Part shown: positions 21,545 through 33,939 of the stretch, one piece after another
Layout of the letters: each line of letters starts with the position of its first letter
How positions within the stretch are numbered: the first letter of the stretch is position 1
Origin: Welwitschia mirabilis
Lineage: Eukaryota; Gnetophyta; Gnetopsida; Welwitschiales
Direction of reading: 5' to 3'
Assembly: GCA_051453625.1 (NCBI GenBank)
Contig: JBOZIK010000001.1
Coordinates: forward strand, 43,416,308-43,480,307
DNA length: 64,000 nt
The notes under the pieces: generated by a model
What the model saw: only the letters and a program-made list of their open reading frames with translations
Databases searched by the model: none
What the model was told of the DNA's origin: nothing
Position numbers and translations under genes: made by a program

Positions 21545-22189
21545 TATAGGTTAGTTATCCTTCTATAGGTTTTTTGTTAAAGAAGTTAGATTCAGAAAAA
21601 ATAAATTTGGAAGGAGGATTGAGTGCACCTGAGGATTGTTCTTTTGACTCTTTTTTTATGTTTATCATTCCTTCTTTAAGGTTCTATTCTATCAGCTTAT
21701 TTTCTCTAAGATATTTCATCTCTAAGTTGACCATATCACAACATCTTGCAAATATAAAATAATAGAAAATAGATAAGAAAATAACAAACTGTCATCATGT
21801 CTGTCATTTGGATGACAGAAGAGACGCTTCACGTAGAGGACAATAAAACAGAAATAGAACTGAAACTAAAGTAGAAAATACAGAAGATAGAACTATCATT
21901 ATTATGGTCATCTAGATATCATAGGAGATGATAGAGACTAATTTATTACAAAAAAAATCACAATAAAAAAATAAACTAAAAACCAAAAATACACACTATT
22001 GTCCTGACTGTCATGGTGACGACAAAGGGGACAACTACATTTTTTAATAGAAAATCTAAATCTAAAGAACTGAAGCTAAAATGTAGCATACAAAAAACCT
22101 AAATATCCTAATAAAATACAATGCTTTATAGACAGATAACCAGAATATGCATCTAAATTAAGATAACCCTTGTATTCCTCGATAGCCTT
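21545..22189 (-). mobile_element. Gypsy 5' leader
   Basis: Non-coding, same order as 12342-12995. Three hairpin modules are found: 21791-21832 (CTGTCATTTGGATGACAG is an almost perfect palindrome), about 21893-21932, and 22003-22040. Confidence 0.65.
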
Positions 22190-22206
22190 CCCCAATGATG
22201 ATGCTA
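22190..22206 (-). promoter_or_regulatory. Gypsy primer-binding site, heavily decayed
   Basis: CCCCAATGATGATGCTA aligns with the tRNA-Asp 3' end with eight differences, all transitions (seven in the C-to-T or G-to-A direction). Recognised mainly by position next to the LTR and the preceding GATAGCCTT. Confidence 0.5.
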
Positions 22207-22208
22207 AT

Positions 22209-23259
22209 TTATAGTGGTATGTATTTATGCGTGCTTTTGTGTTTAAATATATATTCTCATTAGTAATCAAAATAGATATTTATAGATAATACATCATGCT
22301 AATATAATGGAAGTGACCCAAAATGTTGTATCTTATTGAGTTTTAACTGTAAGAGACTCAAGTTGCTTTTGGAATTAAATAGGAATCAGAAATAATAAAT
22401 AATAATATAAGGAAACAAACCACCATGTAAAGTGAAATATGCAATTTAAACTAACATGCAATGCAAATAACCCTAACCTTACTTATTTTAAGCCTTAACA
22501 AAGGCTTCCCTTGATAATTTATATCACGCAAGAAATTGTCATGAGATCTTGGGTAACATTAAACTATAAGGAACATAAGAATTCCTACAATGCAAACATA
22601 AAATAAAACCAAGATTTATATTAAAATGCTAATAATATCTAGATTACAAAATAGTCAGATCTCAATGAAAGATACTCAACCCTCCACCAAGTGCTCATCC
22701 TTCTACAACTCATAAGATAGGTCTTCTACCATTTGCTCTCCTGTCACAAGAATCTTTGGTGCATTGAAGATGAGAAGAAGAGCCAAAGGGGGCCTTATTT
22801 ATAGAAAAATACAATAGAAACAGATATACAGAAGGTGCAGTTATGCATGCTTATTAATAACTTGGAAACGAATGAAATAACTAAGAGAATCTATTAGTGA
22901 TAGTTACATATCAGTGTTGTCCCATCTGTTGTCCAAATGACATGGGGGATTATAGACTATTATAAAATATCTTCAAAATGATAACTTAGTAGTCCATGTA
23001 AGCAATCGTTATCCTACCTGTCGTGTGAATGATAGAGGGTACAATGGTTTTCTTTTAGGAGAAACTTAGTAATACTGTCATGAAAAGCTCTATTCATTAG
23101 AAAGTTTCTTTTAATGCATCAAATTTAATTAATAAGTGCACTTTTCCAAGATTTTCTCATATATCTCCAAAATCCCCAAAATGACACCTAAACCTATATA
23201 AAAGTCCTACAAAACAACTCATAAAATCTATTAAATAACTATAAATTAGTAGCACAACG
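22209..23259 (-). mobile_element. Gypsy 5' LTR, full length
   Basis: About 1.05 kb, from ATAGTGGTATGTATTTATGC to GTAGCACAACG, with both termini mutated. The TATA sequence (TATAAATAAGG on the minus strand) is at 22793-22803. Hairpin modules lie near 22912-22955 and 23006-23045. As 5' LTR of the gag-protease copy on the left, it would pair with the partial LTR at 15666-16394. Its right edge abuts a gag of a different copy with no polypurine tract, so this element was inserted into that gag. Confidence 0.75.
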
Positions 23260-24119
23260 TTGAGCCTCTAGCATTGATGGAACCCTTTAATCCTTAAAAA
23301 ATATCTGAAAGTTTGGAATATGATCTAAAATTTTAATGTCATCATCTTCTTCTTCTTTATTATTCTTATCATATTATTTCATGTTATTGTTTCCGTTAGG
23401 AGGAAAAATGTAATTATCATTTCTATAATAGATTTAGTAATTTTTAGAGTATTCATGAATGAATTCTTTATTTAATGAATTATTTTCAAATACATTAACA
23501 TCATCATCTAAATAGCCATCCTTATCTTCATTATTAAAAAATATAGTTGAATTGTCATTGTCTCCCATTTTTTCATCTCCTAATGAGTAGAATCATGAAG
23601 TTTAATCTAAAATCTTATTCTTAACTTAGAAGAATCATAATCATTCATTTTTAAGTTATTTCTATTTTTCTCAAGGTAAGATGTAGAAGGATACATTTGA
23701 GGATTTAGAAGAGATCCTTTATTTTATAGAATATTTTTTTTGAAAGATTTTAATTAATTTTTTTAGTCCTTTATTGGTATTTTTTATGTTTTTACATAGT
23801 TCATTCATCATTTCTTTTCTTGGATCCTTTTCTTCTTCATAGTAGTTCATGGGAGATGGATGGGATGGGTAAAAATGATTGTATAAGGTTGAATCTCTAA
23901 GATTTTCATTATTATTCCCATATGGGTTTTAAAAAGAAAAATAGGGATAATAAGATTATTAAAAGAGGATTGGAACTAAATTCTATTCTCAACATTATTT
24001 TGTATTGATCTCTCTTTTTCAGCAAAAATTTCTTGAAGTGTTTTACTATTATTATCCTTAGATTTGTTTTTACACCTTTCAATAAGAATTTTTATACAGG
24101 TTCTTCTATCGCTATTCAT
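23260..24119 (-). pseudogene. Shortened gypsy gag, minus copy
   Basis: The minus-strand ATG at 24119-24117 gives MNSDRRTCIKILIERCKNKSKDNNSKTLQEIFAEKERSIQ, the usual gag N-terminus. The gag core and zinc knuckle are missing. The frame goes almost directly to a region like the gag C-terminus (PSPMNYYEE, DPRKEMMNELCKNIKNTNKGLKKLIKI) and then an acidic N/D/E-rich tail (GDEKMGDNDNSTIFFNNEDKDGYLDDD). Stops and frameshifts are present. It is an inverted relative of 25872-26650. Confidence 0.65.
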
Positions 24120-24787
24120 TTTTAAGAAGAACGAAAAGAAGAGACTCTTAGTTTAAGATGAAGGTAGGTGCATAAAGATGATCAAGTTTTAAAAATAAAA
24201 TGAGCTTAGAAAAAATAAAGTATGCACTTGGATTTGGTGTTCCTATTCTTCTTTAATACTTTTTTCTATCACTAGTCCCTTTTTTCTAATAAGCCTTGTT
24301 CTGGACTAAACTTATCACAGTTCCTGCAAACAAAGAATAATAAAAAATTAATTAAAAAATAACAAATCATCATCTTATCTATCATGGGGATGATATAAGG
24401 GATGACACATATAGAAACTAGAAAAATAGAAATAGAACCAAATCCAAAAATAGAAAATAGAAAACTCAGAGAATAGGACTATCATCCTCCTAGTCGTTTG
24501 GATGTCATAGGAGATGATAGAAATTAATTTATTTCAGAAAAAATTGTAATCCAAAAATATATTTAAAAAAAATAGTGCACACTATCATTCTCTTTTTTCA
24601 TGAGAATGATAGAGGAAATGATCACAAATTTTTATCAAAAACTGAAACCAAAAAACCAAAACTGAAATACTACACATAGAAAATCTATGGCTCCTAATAA
24701 AATACAACATCACATAGATAAATAACCAAATAGAGGTTCAATACACTTATTCAAATGATGACAACCCTTATACTCATTAATATCCTT
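24120..24787 (-). mobile_element. Gypsy 5' leader
   Basis: Non-coding leader of the shortened-gag copy with three hairpin modules: 24368-24408, 24479-24520 and 24585-24622. Confidence 0.65.
24479..24520. repeat. Hairpin module with perfect 8-bp arms
   Basis: CTATCATC (24479-24486) and GATGATAG (24513-24520) are exact reverse complements around a 26-bp centre that includes GTTTGGATGTCATAGG. Confidence 0.7.
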
Positions 24788-24804
24788 TCCCAGTAATGGT
24801 ACTA
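24788..24804 (-). promoter_or_regulatory. Gypsy primer-binding site (tRNA-Asp), decayed
   Basis: TCCCAGTAATGGTACTA differs from the tRNA-Asp 3' end at seven positions, all C-to-T or G-to-A, and lies 3 bp from the LTR edge. Confidence 0.65.
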
Positions 24805-24807
24805 ATT

Positions 24808-25871
24808 TGTTGTAGTATGTATTTGTACAAGTTGTTACATCCGAAAAGATTCTATCATTTATAAAATAAATAGATATCTTACATAATACATCATACTAGT
24901 ATGAGTGAAAGTAAACCTGAAATGTTGTATTCATGTTGAAGTCTATGAGACGAGACTCGAATTACTTTACAAAAGAATAAAGTAACTAGAAATAAAGAAC
25001 AATGCAAGAAATAAAAGATACAATGCCAATACAAGATGAAATCTAATCTAACATATAATACAAAATGAAATAAATACTCCTTACTTTTAGCCTTAATAAA
25101 ATTACCCTTGATAATCTATATCATCCAAGAAATTAGCATTAGAATAAGGGTAATATAGAGTATAAGGGTTATTAAAAAATCTATAATGTAAATATAAAAA
25201 TAAAACAAGGTTTATATTAAGAAAGAGTAATAATCATCTTAGTTACAAAATAGATGGTTCTCAATAGAGGATACACAATCCTTCACCAAGTGCATGTCTT
25301 TCTATAACATTCAAGATGGATCTCCTGCCACGAGAATTTATGATGCATTGAAGATGATAAAAAGAGTTGAAGAGGGGTTAATTTATAATAACTCATAGTA
25401 AAAAAAGATAAATGGTAGGTATAGCTAGGCATTCTCATAAATGAAATGGATGAAATAATCAAAGATCGCTATCAGAGTTGATTACATATCAGTGTTATCT
25501 TAACTATCATTCGAATGACAATGGGAATGATAACACACTATAAAAGATGACTCAGAATGATGACTCAATAATGATTTAATAGTCCACATCAGCAATTGTT
25601 GTTCTACCTGTTGTGGGAATGACGGAGGAGATGACAACCTTCTTTAATCATCATCTTAAGGAGAAACCTAACATTTTTGTCAATAATCCTTTTCCAAAGC
25701 TTTGTATATCAAAATGTGCCTTTAATACATCAAATCTGGGTAAAAATCACACATTTTTGAGATTTCCTCTTATATCTCCAAAATCCTCATAATTGCATCT
25801 AAACTTGTATAAAATTCCTATAAAATAACTCAGAAAACCCCATCAAATAACTATAAATTAGTAATGTAACA
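24808..25871 (-). mobile_element. Gypsy 5' LTR, full length
   Basis: It starts TGTTGTAGTATGTATTTG and ends TTAGTAATGTAACA, 1064 bp, with the canonical TG...CA ends intact. Hairpin modules lie near 25495-25530 and 25600-25642. The right edge is followed at once by plus-strand gag (25872), so this copy was inserted into an oppositely oriented relative; the flank AGGAT would be one half of the target duplication. Confidence 0.8.
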
Positions 25872-26650
25872 AGGATAATAGTAATAAAACACTCAGGGAA
25901 ATTCTTTCTAAAAAAAGAAAAAAAGAATTTAAGGAGGATGATAAGAAAACACTTAGAGAGATTTCTATAAAAAAAAGAGAGACTAATATAAAAAAATGTT
26001 GAAAGTAGGAATTGGGCCCATTCCTCTTTTTAACCATCTTATTATTCCCCCTTTCCTTGACAAAACCCATATAAGAATAATAATAAAAATTTTAGAGATT
26101 CAACCTCATACAATTATTTTTACCCATCCCATCTATCTCCCATGAACTACTATAAAGAAGAAAATAATCCAATGAAAGAATTGAGGGATACAATAAAAAA
26201 GCACCATGAAAATACCAGTAAACTCATAGAAAACATGGCTAGATTTATACAATAAAATCAAGGATCTCTTCTAATGTAAAATCCTCAAACCTTTTATTCT
26301 ACATCTATTCTTAAGAAAAATGAAAATAACTTAGGAATGAATGATTATGATTATGATTCTTACTTCCAAATTGTGAATAAAATTTTAAATCAAACTTCAT
26401 CATCCTACTCATTAGGAGATGAGAAAATGGAAAACAATGACAATTCAACTATATTTTTTAACAATGAAGATGAGGATGATTATTTGTTAGATGATGATAA
26501 TGAGGTGTTCGAAAATCATTCACTAGATGAAGAATTCATTCATGAGCAATTTAAAAATTCTTTAATCTATGATAGAAATGATGATCACATTTCCCCTTCT
26601 AATGGAAACAACACCATGTAACAAGATAATGAGAATAGTGAAGAAGAAGA
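25872..26650 (+). pseudogene. Shortened gypsy gag, plus copy, with acidic tail
   Basis: It reads NKTLREILSKKR and soon after DDKKTLREISIKKRETN: the gag N-terminal motif is duplicated about 63 bp apart (25873 and 25936). After a frame break come the P/H-rich segment and, at 26337-26621, an open acidic frame (MNDYDYDSYF..., with NNEDEDDYLLDDDNEVFENHSLDEEFIHEQF). Like the minus copy it lacks the capsid-like core and the zinc knuckle. The gap at 26651 ends it. The minus-strand frame at 25858-26070 is a shadow. Confidence 0.65.
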
Positions 26651-26750
26651 NNNNNNNNNNNNNNNNNNNNNNNNNNNNNNNNNNNNNNNNNNNNNNNNNN
26701 NNNNNNNNNNNNNNNNNNNNNNNNNNNNNNNNNNNNNNNNNNNNNNNNNN
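26651..26750. other. Assembly gap (100 N)
   Basis: Exactly 100 N. It joins plus-strand gag with a minus-strand leader, so orientation changes inside it. Confidence 0.95.
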
Positions 26751-27025
26751 CACCTAATCATTTAGACGTAACAGGACAGAAACTAATTTATTATAGAAAA
26801 ATAAAAATCTCAAAAAAAAATTAAAATTAAAAAGTGCACAATGTCATCCTCTTTTGTCATGAGGACAATAGAGGAGATGACCATAAATTTTTACAGAAAA
26901 TTAAAACTGAAAAATTGAAAAACTATAGCTCCTAATAAAATACAACGTTGCATAGAAAAATAACTAAATAAAGGTCTGATATAATCACCTAAATGATGAA
27001 AACCCTTGTACTCTTTAATAGCCTT
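26751..27025 (-). mobile_element. Gypsy 5' leader, partial
   Basis: The last part of a leader, including the hairpin module at 26838-26880 and the conserved GATGAAAACCCTTGTACTC..ATAGCCTT run into the primer site. Confidence 0.65.
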
Positions 27026-27042
27026 CCCCAACAATGGCACCA
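27026..27042 (-). promoter_or_regulatory. Gypsy primer-binding site (tRNA-Asp)
   Basis: CCCCAACAATGGCACCA matches the tRNA-Asp 3' end at 13 of 17 positions; all four differences are C-to-T or G-to-A. Confidence 0.8.
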
Positions 27043-27045
27043 AGC

Positions 27046-28114
27046 TGTTGCAATGTGTATTTGTGCAAGTTTTTACATTTAAAGAAATCCTATCATTTAT
27101 AACTAAAATAGATATCTTACATAATATAGCACACTAGTATGAGTGGAAGTAGAATCAAAATGTTGTATTCACATTGAAGACTATGAGATGATACTTAATT
27201 TGCTTTGCAAAATGAAATAAGAATAAGAAATAAATAGCAATGCAAGGAAATAAAGTGATGTAATGCAAATTTAAAATGCAACTAATCTAGATAAATGCAA
27301 AATGAACTTATACTACTTTCTTTTAGCCTTAATAAAGGTTGCCCTTGATAACATCCAAGAAATTGTTACTAGATCAAGGGCAATATATACTATAAGGATC
27401 ATCAAAAAAACTAACATGTAATTATAAAAATAAAATAAATTTTATATTAAGAATGAGTGGTAATCATCTTGTTTACAAAATAGTCGAATCTTAATGGAGG
27501 ATACATAGCCCTTTACCAAGTTCATATCTTTCTACAATGCTCAAGATGGATCTCTTATCCTTTAATCTCTTATCATGAGGATTTCCAGTGTAATGAAGAT
27601 GAGAATGAAAGTCAAAGGATGGTTTATTTATAATAACTCATAGTAGAAAAGGATAAATGGTAGGTACGATTAGGTGTGCTCATAAATGAAATAGATGAAA
27701 TGGTCAAAGGTCATTGTCAAAGTTGGTTATATATTAGTATCATTCAAATAATAGTTTGAACAACAATAAGGATGACAATACATTACAAATAATGACTTAG
27801 AATGATGACTTAGCAATGATTCAACAATCCATATTAGTAGTCATTGTCCTTCCTGTTGTGGGGATGACATAGGAAAGAATTGTCTTCTTTAATCATTTTT
27901 TTGAAAAGAACTTAGTATTTTTATCCATAATCCTTATTTATATCTCTTTGCATCAAAAAGTTCCTCTAATACATCAAATTTGAATAAGAATTCCAAATTT
28001 CTGAGATTTCTTCATGTATCTCCAAAATCCTCATAATTGCACCTAAACATGTATAAAAGTCCTACAAAATAACTCATAAAACCCCATCAAATAATTAAAA
28101 ATTGGTAGTGAAAT
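27046..28114 (-). mobile_element. Gypsy 5' LTR, full length
   Basis: It starts TGTTGCAATGTGTATTTGTG, the best preserved LTR start, and ends GGTAGTGAAATA (expected GTGCAACA), 1069 bp. Its minus-strand TATA (TATAAATAAA) is near 27621-27630. The right edge cuts into the first codons of another gag (28115-28151), so it was inserted there. Confidence 0.8.
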
Positions 28115-28151
28115 AGATATGTTATTTAATCTTTTTGGTTAAGGTCGACAT
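28115..28151 (-). pseudogene. First codons of a gypsy gag
   Basis: A minus-strand ATG at 28151-28149 starts MSTLTKKIK, matching the MSTS/MLIS...KK starts at 45847 and 46990. Only about 12 codons remain before the LTR that interrupts it. Confidence 0.55.
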
Positions 28152-28788
28152 GGTACAAAAATTAAACTCTGCATAAATAAAAGTGAAAATTTCAGGAAAT
28201 TCAAAATCTTGTGTACCTTCACTCTTTTACTTGTTTCTATTTCAAAATTTATCAAACCTTCTTTGATATTTTTAGTAATTAACAACCACTTTATCTAATA
28301 TGTTTCTTTTTACCAAATTTATCCATTCATGATCAGTCTTACATTTGTAAAAGTATTGTCCCTATAATTATCTAGATGATATCTTAGATGATAGAAAGAT
28401 AAAAACCACAAGAAAAGAAAAAGCAAAAAACAGAAATAAAAAACTAACTCTTGACAAGAAAACTCACAAAATAGACTATCATCCACCTGAGTTATCTAGA
28501 CGATAGAGGGAACAATGGGCTAAAACCCTAAAAATTTAACAAAAAAACTAAAGTATAAAACTCACATCATAGAGACCATTATTTTTGCACATCATTTGGA
28601 TGATGAAGCAAGTGACAAACATTTATTATAGAACCAAAAAGCAGATTTTGATTCAAAAAATAGAAAACTAACTCTGCAAAAATGGAATATCTATGCTACT
28701 GTAGGTACTGTTCCACCATTGGTACAATAAGCACCTAAATCAAAACACTTACCAAAGTAACAAAAACTATTAAACTTCAAGTAGCCTT
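28152..28788 (-). mobile_element. Gypsy 5' leader
   Basis: Non-coding. It shares the sequence 'CTTCACTCTTTTACTTG...AAATTTATCAAACCTTCTTTGATATTTT' with 45910-46000 and 47045-47110. Hairpin modules lie near 28363-28395, 28488-28518 and 28580-28615. Confidence 0.65.
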
Positions 28789-28805
28789 CCCCAGTAATGG
28801 CGGCA
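28789..28805 (-). promoter_or_regulatory. Gypsy primer-binding site (tRNA-Asp)
   Basis: CCCCAGTAATGGCGGCA matches 13 of 17 positions (three C-to-T or G-to-A changes, one transversion), preceded by GTAGCCTT. Confidence 0.75.
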
Positions 28806-28808
28806 AGA

Positions 28809-29897
28809 TATTGTAGTCCATATTTATGCAACGTTTACATCTTGAGTATAATCCTATTAATCATAAATAATAATTTATAAACACAACACACTAATATAGA
28901 TGGGCGTGATCCAAATGTCGTAATCTATCAAAGGCCAAAATATGAAAATAAGAGAGTTACTTTCAAGAGAGATAAACTATAATCTAATCTATAGAAATAA
29001 CTTACAATGCATAAAAGTGAAATGAAATACACTGGTATAAGGCTAATCTAAGAAAAGAAAATAATAATGCACTTAAACTATCCAACCACAACCTTGATAA
29101 AGGTTATGCTCATAACCAATATCACAAGAGAAATTGTCACTGGATCTCAAGCAACATAAGCTATGAAGGAGAATATCATTCATGCATTGAAGAACAAAAA
29201 AAATGTTTTATATTAGAAATCACACCGCATGTGTGTTATAAAGTAGTTATACCTGAATGGAGGAAATGCCACTCAACACCAAGGAAATTTCTCTTTGAAA
29301 GTATAAGATGGTTCTCTCACACCTCAATCTCTTATCAGAAGAATGTTAAATGTAAATGAAGAAAAAGAGGAGTCAAGGAGGAGATCTCTATTTATCGACT
29401 CAAAAAATGAAACAATATAGACAGAAAGGCATAAGTAAACCATAATAATTACATAGAAAGAAAATGGAATACAAGTGGTGAAAGTTAGATGAATCATTCA
29501 GTGTAGGCATTATAATAGTATCATTTGGCTAGTTGTCTAGATGATAAAGAAGACGATGCCACTTCATGATCAAATTCACATTAGCTGCTAGTTAGACCTT
29601 AGTCAGCATCTAGTAGGAATAGTTATTCATCCTGTCATCCAAATGATGAGGTGGATGATGGCCTTCAATAAGTCTTCAATTAGTGCATTAGTATTATTAT
29701 TTATAGAAACTTATCAAATAGAAATAGAGATTATTTATATTTGCTCAGAATTCTTGTAATTTATCATGGAGATTTTATATTTCTGTTATTTTCATCCTAT
29801 CTTTCCATTATTACAAAAACCAAGCATTTACCTATTTATTTACCTACAAAACAACTTAGAATACCCTATCAAATATATGTAAGTTGGTAGTACAACA
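28809..29897 (-). mobile_element. Gypsy 5' LTR, full length
   Basis: TATTGTAGTCCATATTTATGC to TTGGTAGTACAACA, 1089 bp. A hairpin module at 29627-29658 has arms TCATCC and GGATGA around CTGTCATCCAAATGATGAGG. It is closely related to the plus-strand piece at 61396-62237. Its right flank (CTCTTACATTAAG) runs into the gap at 29923. Confidence 0.8.
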
Positions 29898-29922
29898 CTC
29901 TTACATTAAGTAATGATCCTAC

Positions 29923-30324
29923 NNNNNNNNNNNNNNNNNNNNNNNNNNNNNNNNNNNNNNNNNNNNNNNNNNNNNNNNNNNNNNNNNNNNNNNNNNNNNN
30001 NNNNNNNNNNNNNNNNNNNNNNNNNNNNNNNNNNNNNNNNNNNNNNNNNNNNNNNNNNNNNNNNNNNNNNNNNNNNNNNNNNNNNNNNNNNNNNNNNNNN
30101 NNNNNNNNNNNNNNNNNNNNNNNNNNNNNNNNNNNNNNNNNNNNNNNNNNNNNNNNNNNNNNNNNNNNNNNNNNNNNNNNNNNNNNNNNNNNNNNNNNNN
30201 NNNNNNNNNNNNNNNNNNNNNNNNNNNNNNNNNNNNNNNNNNNNNNNNNNNNNNNNNNNNNNNNNNNNNNNNNNNNNNNNNNNNNNNNNNNNNNNNNNNN
30301 NNNNNNNNNNNNNNNNNNNNNNNN
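29923..30324. other. Assembly gap (402 N)
   Basis: Only N. The left flank is the outer flank of a gypsy LTR; the right flank is unassigned. Confidence 0.95.
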
Positions 30325-33300
30325 TTTGCTTTAGCTCTAATACTCCTGGGATTACTTCCTTGAATAGTGGTTGGACTCCAATTCCAACATTCAAGTCATT
30401 CCTTTGATTCTATTTGGTTTATATTAGTTGCACTTGGTGTTTACATAGGCAACACCAACATGTATGTGTAGATATCACTATTATGTTACTTGAGTTTTAC
30501 AACCATAGATCAAAATTTAATTGGATAGTTAAAATCCACTCCAAATCACTCTTATAAACATAATTTCTCCTTGATCATCTGTTTTTATGTATGCTACAAT
30601 ACTAAAGTTTCTATCTTTAGAGCATAACATACATACTACTCCTCATTGGGTTACACATCCTCAAATGAGGGCTTCATTCATGGAGGCCTCTAATCATGTC
30701 TTTAATGAAGGTGACTCTTACTCTTTAGGGGTATGGATACTTATGTCTTAAAGGTACTTGGCTAAGGTCATCAAGTGTGTCTATGCAGGGGTACCCTCTA
30801 GTGTTGGAATATTATACCTAAGAAGGATTAGTTATTAATAGGTACAAGTGTACAAGGATCTATAGTGATTTTACCTTTTAGTATTGCTCTCAATCTCTAT
30901 CATATGAATGAAGACAAATATATCTCGTACCCTACTTTGAATGTAACTATAATTTGTAGATATGCCATCATGCAATGGTTATTATGAAATGTAGAAATAA
31001 TGTTATGTATTAGTCTTTGATAAAGTACTCTATATGCAAGTAGCAACTGAGTCATTAGTACTTTTATACATTCTTCTAGTGCATCTTGTGGAATGTCTAA
31101 TAAAGAATAATATGCTTATCCATTCTATTATACATTATGGAGTGGATGTAACTGGTACTTATACCTCTCAGTCTTATCACCTGACTGATATATCCTAGTA
31201 AGATGACCACCTAGTAATCCTAGATTACTATTATGATTGTACCAGTCCTATGTCCATATGCGTCTATGTAGACCTCAATGTGCATGCTGCTATAGAATTA
31301 CTGGATCTTCCTAAAATAATATAATCCTTGAACATTAAAGATCCATCTCAACTAAAAATTAGTGAGAAAATAGTTTATCTTTAAATTTTTCATTTATATG
31401 TAATCCCTAAAATATCTCTCTAGCCTTATAGTTGTAGATGATATGAACTTGGCATGGATCTAATGATGGGTTGGTAGAGGATGTTCCATTACAAGCTCTT
31501 ATAATGCTCTAAATTTGGCCTATGCCCTAAAATCTACCTATGAAAATGCCTTAGTTACTAGCTTCTCTTGATGCATTCCCATGTTCATGGATTATTAAGA
31601 AATAAATTTATATTTAGAACATCCTAAAATTATCATGTATATATGGTCATAGCTATGCCTCAAAACATGAAAAATATAGCCTTTAAATCAAAACATTTTA
31701 TCCAAAATATGTTAAGTTTCATTTTAGTCCTAATAATGTAAATCAATTTGTCCCTAGATTACATGAAATGTCAACGAGAAATGAGAGAGTAATTTAAAAA
31801 TGTAATATTAGTCCTAAACTTTAAATGAAAATTTTGAGATCTAGAATGAAAATTCATGATAGTAAAATGATAGAATTAATTATGCTATTTATTTTAACTA
31901 TATATATACTAAATTTTATTAGAGAATGAAATCAAACATGAATTTAAAAGTGATAAATCCCAATTTTCAAAGTTCTAGTATAAAATTACTGATATATTAA
32001 AAAATGCTTAGTGAAATCACGAATCACAAGAACCAAAATAATAAAAAGTGAAAAATAAATACTACCATGTAGAAATAAAGTCTAAAAAGATCTAAAAATA
32101 AGAGAAATAAGTAAAAGTTTGAAAAAATATAAAAGTACCTCATTCTAGTAGAAATTGAATGAATTTAAATCTTAGGAGGATAGATCTAGAGTGAAATTAA
32201 TCCTTACACATTAGTGGTTGATAAAGGAATAGGTATGTAGCTAAAAAAAGTGAAATGGTTAATAAAAAAGTGAAAAAAGGATAAAATGAAGGCTAGAACA
32301 TGAAACTTTATAGTGTCATTTAGCATGTCATCTAGCTGATAGCCATAGGATGACACTTAGTGGAATAAAATTTTATTTTACACTATAAATAATTATTATT
32401 TATCTTTTTATCTAAATGATATCATGTGAATGAAAATATAAAATTTAGTAATTAGAAATAAAATATAACTAAAGAGACCAAATTTAAAACTATAGAGTGG
32501 TAACATAATAGTAAGACATTAGGATAACCAATGACTTAGGACATATGTGATTAAAAATGATAAAAGTATTATTATCCTTCCTATCATTCAGTGAATAACA
32601 AGATAAATGAAATCCAAGAGTTATATAGTTATAAATTCAGAGGTAAAAGGATTAAGTTAAGTCAATGAGATGTAATAAGAACCAATAAGAGACTATCATC
32701 TATATTGTAAATTAGAAGGTGACAAAATTCTTAGCATTAATAAAATGTAAAATTTTGATCAAGGGTCCAAATGTGTGTAAAAAATGGATCAAAATGTTTT
32801 CTTGTAAAATGCTTTTTAGGTTGAGAGAATTAATAAGGCAATGATAACATGGTTGAAATACATGCTAAAAGTATCATATCATGTTAAAAAGGTTCAATGG
32901 AAGAGTTATTAAAGAATAACTTAAGTCATGAAAAAATATAATAGGAAGCTAGTAAGGAATAATAAAATGATTAAGAAAATTATCATTTCACATAAATAAT
33001 AAAGAATTCTTAAGAAGAAGGTTAGAATATGATACAGTTCTCACCATTGCTTATAAAAACAAAAAGTGAATGTTTTAAAAAGATTAATTAATAATAAAGA
33101 ATGCTAAGAAATAAAAATGAATAGCATGAAATGATAATAAGATTAATTAACTTGTCATAAATTTTAATCTAATAAGATTTTTTTACTAAAAATAATAAAG
33201 TTGCTTGATCAAAAGATGCATGACTTAATGTAAGGATACCATGCTTTACCATTTAATAATACAATAAAGGAGCTAATATTCAATCATTATTTGGAAAGTA

Positions 33301-33429
33301 TCAACTAATTTTTAAACTATAATTTGATTCATATTTAGTTGTAATAATCATAGTACTTTTGATGAAGCATCATTTAATAATTAATATATGATAATTCTTA
33401 TGAGGGTTTTGCCTTGAAGTGATGAAAAA
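30325..33429. other. AT-rich DNA with no recognisable gene
   Basis: No reading frame of useful length or known domain. Fragments such as NVGIGVQPLFKEVIPGVLELKQ (minus, 30325-30394) touch the gap and are too short to assign. The part from about 31600 to 33430 has the flavour of retrotransposon UTR or LTR and includes a perfect 8-bp inverted repeat at 32312-32357, but I could not align it with confidence. Confidence 0.5.
32312..32357. repeat. Hairpin module outside a recognised LTR
   Basis: AGTGTCAT (32312-32319) and ATGACACT (32350-32357) are exact reverse complements around TTAGCATGTCATCTAGCTGA and further bases. Same vocabulary as the modules in LTRs and leaders. Confidence 0.6.
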
Positions 33430-33905
33430 TCAAGTTAATAAGATATCAAAAACCATTATTAATCATGATGATATCAGTGCAACCACTATCGAGAAAGTAA
33501 GAATTTGCAATCAAATCTAGGTTATGATCAATTTATCCTCTATTAAAGTTCCCATAGCTACCATATTACACTATTAAATGCCTCTCTTGGAAAAATTTTC
33601 CTTAGTGTTCTTCTAGTGGGACTTCATGGTATAAGATGTAGGAGGGTCAAAATTTTATGTTATTTTTCCCTGTTTACTTTGTTTTTATTTTTTTATAAAC
33701 TTAGTTTTCCATTTTTAAAAGTATTAATTAATTATTATAAAGATGAAATAACAAAGTACATGATTATTAATACTCATCTACTTAACATAATTTATCTATA
33801 AATAAATTAGTTAAGGATATTTGTGTTATAGACATAATAATATATTAAATTAAATGAATCCAATTTTTATACTTTAATGTCCAAAGTAAAAGATTACTTA
33901 GCCAT
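33430..33905 (-). mobile_element. Gypsy 3' UTR remnant with conserved block
   Basis: CAGTGCAACCACTATCGAGAAAGTAAG at 33475 opens the conserved block, continuing through CATAGCTACCATATTACACTATTAAATG to TCTAGTGGGACTTCATGG. A pyrimidine run (33655-33717) and 'GAATCCAATTTTTA..TAATGTCCAAAGTAAAAGATTACTTA' at 33855-33900 follow, as in other copies. No pol or LTR can be attached to it. The frame at 33616-33801 is part of this UTR. Confidence 0.65.
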
Positions 33906-33939
33906 GGATATTATTTTGCTTCAATGTAACCCTTATCAC

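Noticed and set aside
30325-31400. A possible host gene with words such as GVDVTGTYTSQSYH
   Set aside because: Stops in every frame every few dozen codons, no domain, no splice-site pattern that joins a frame.
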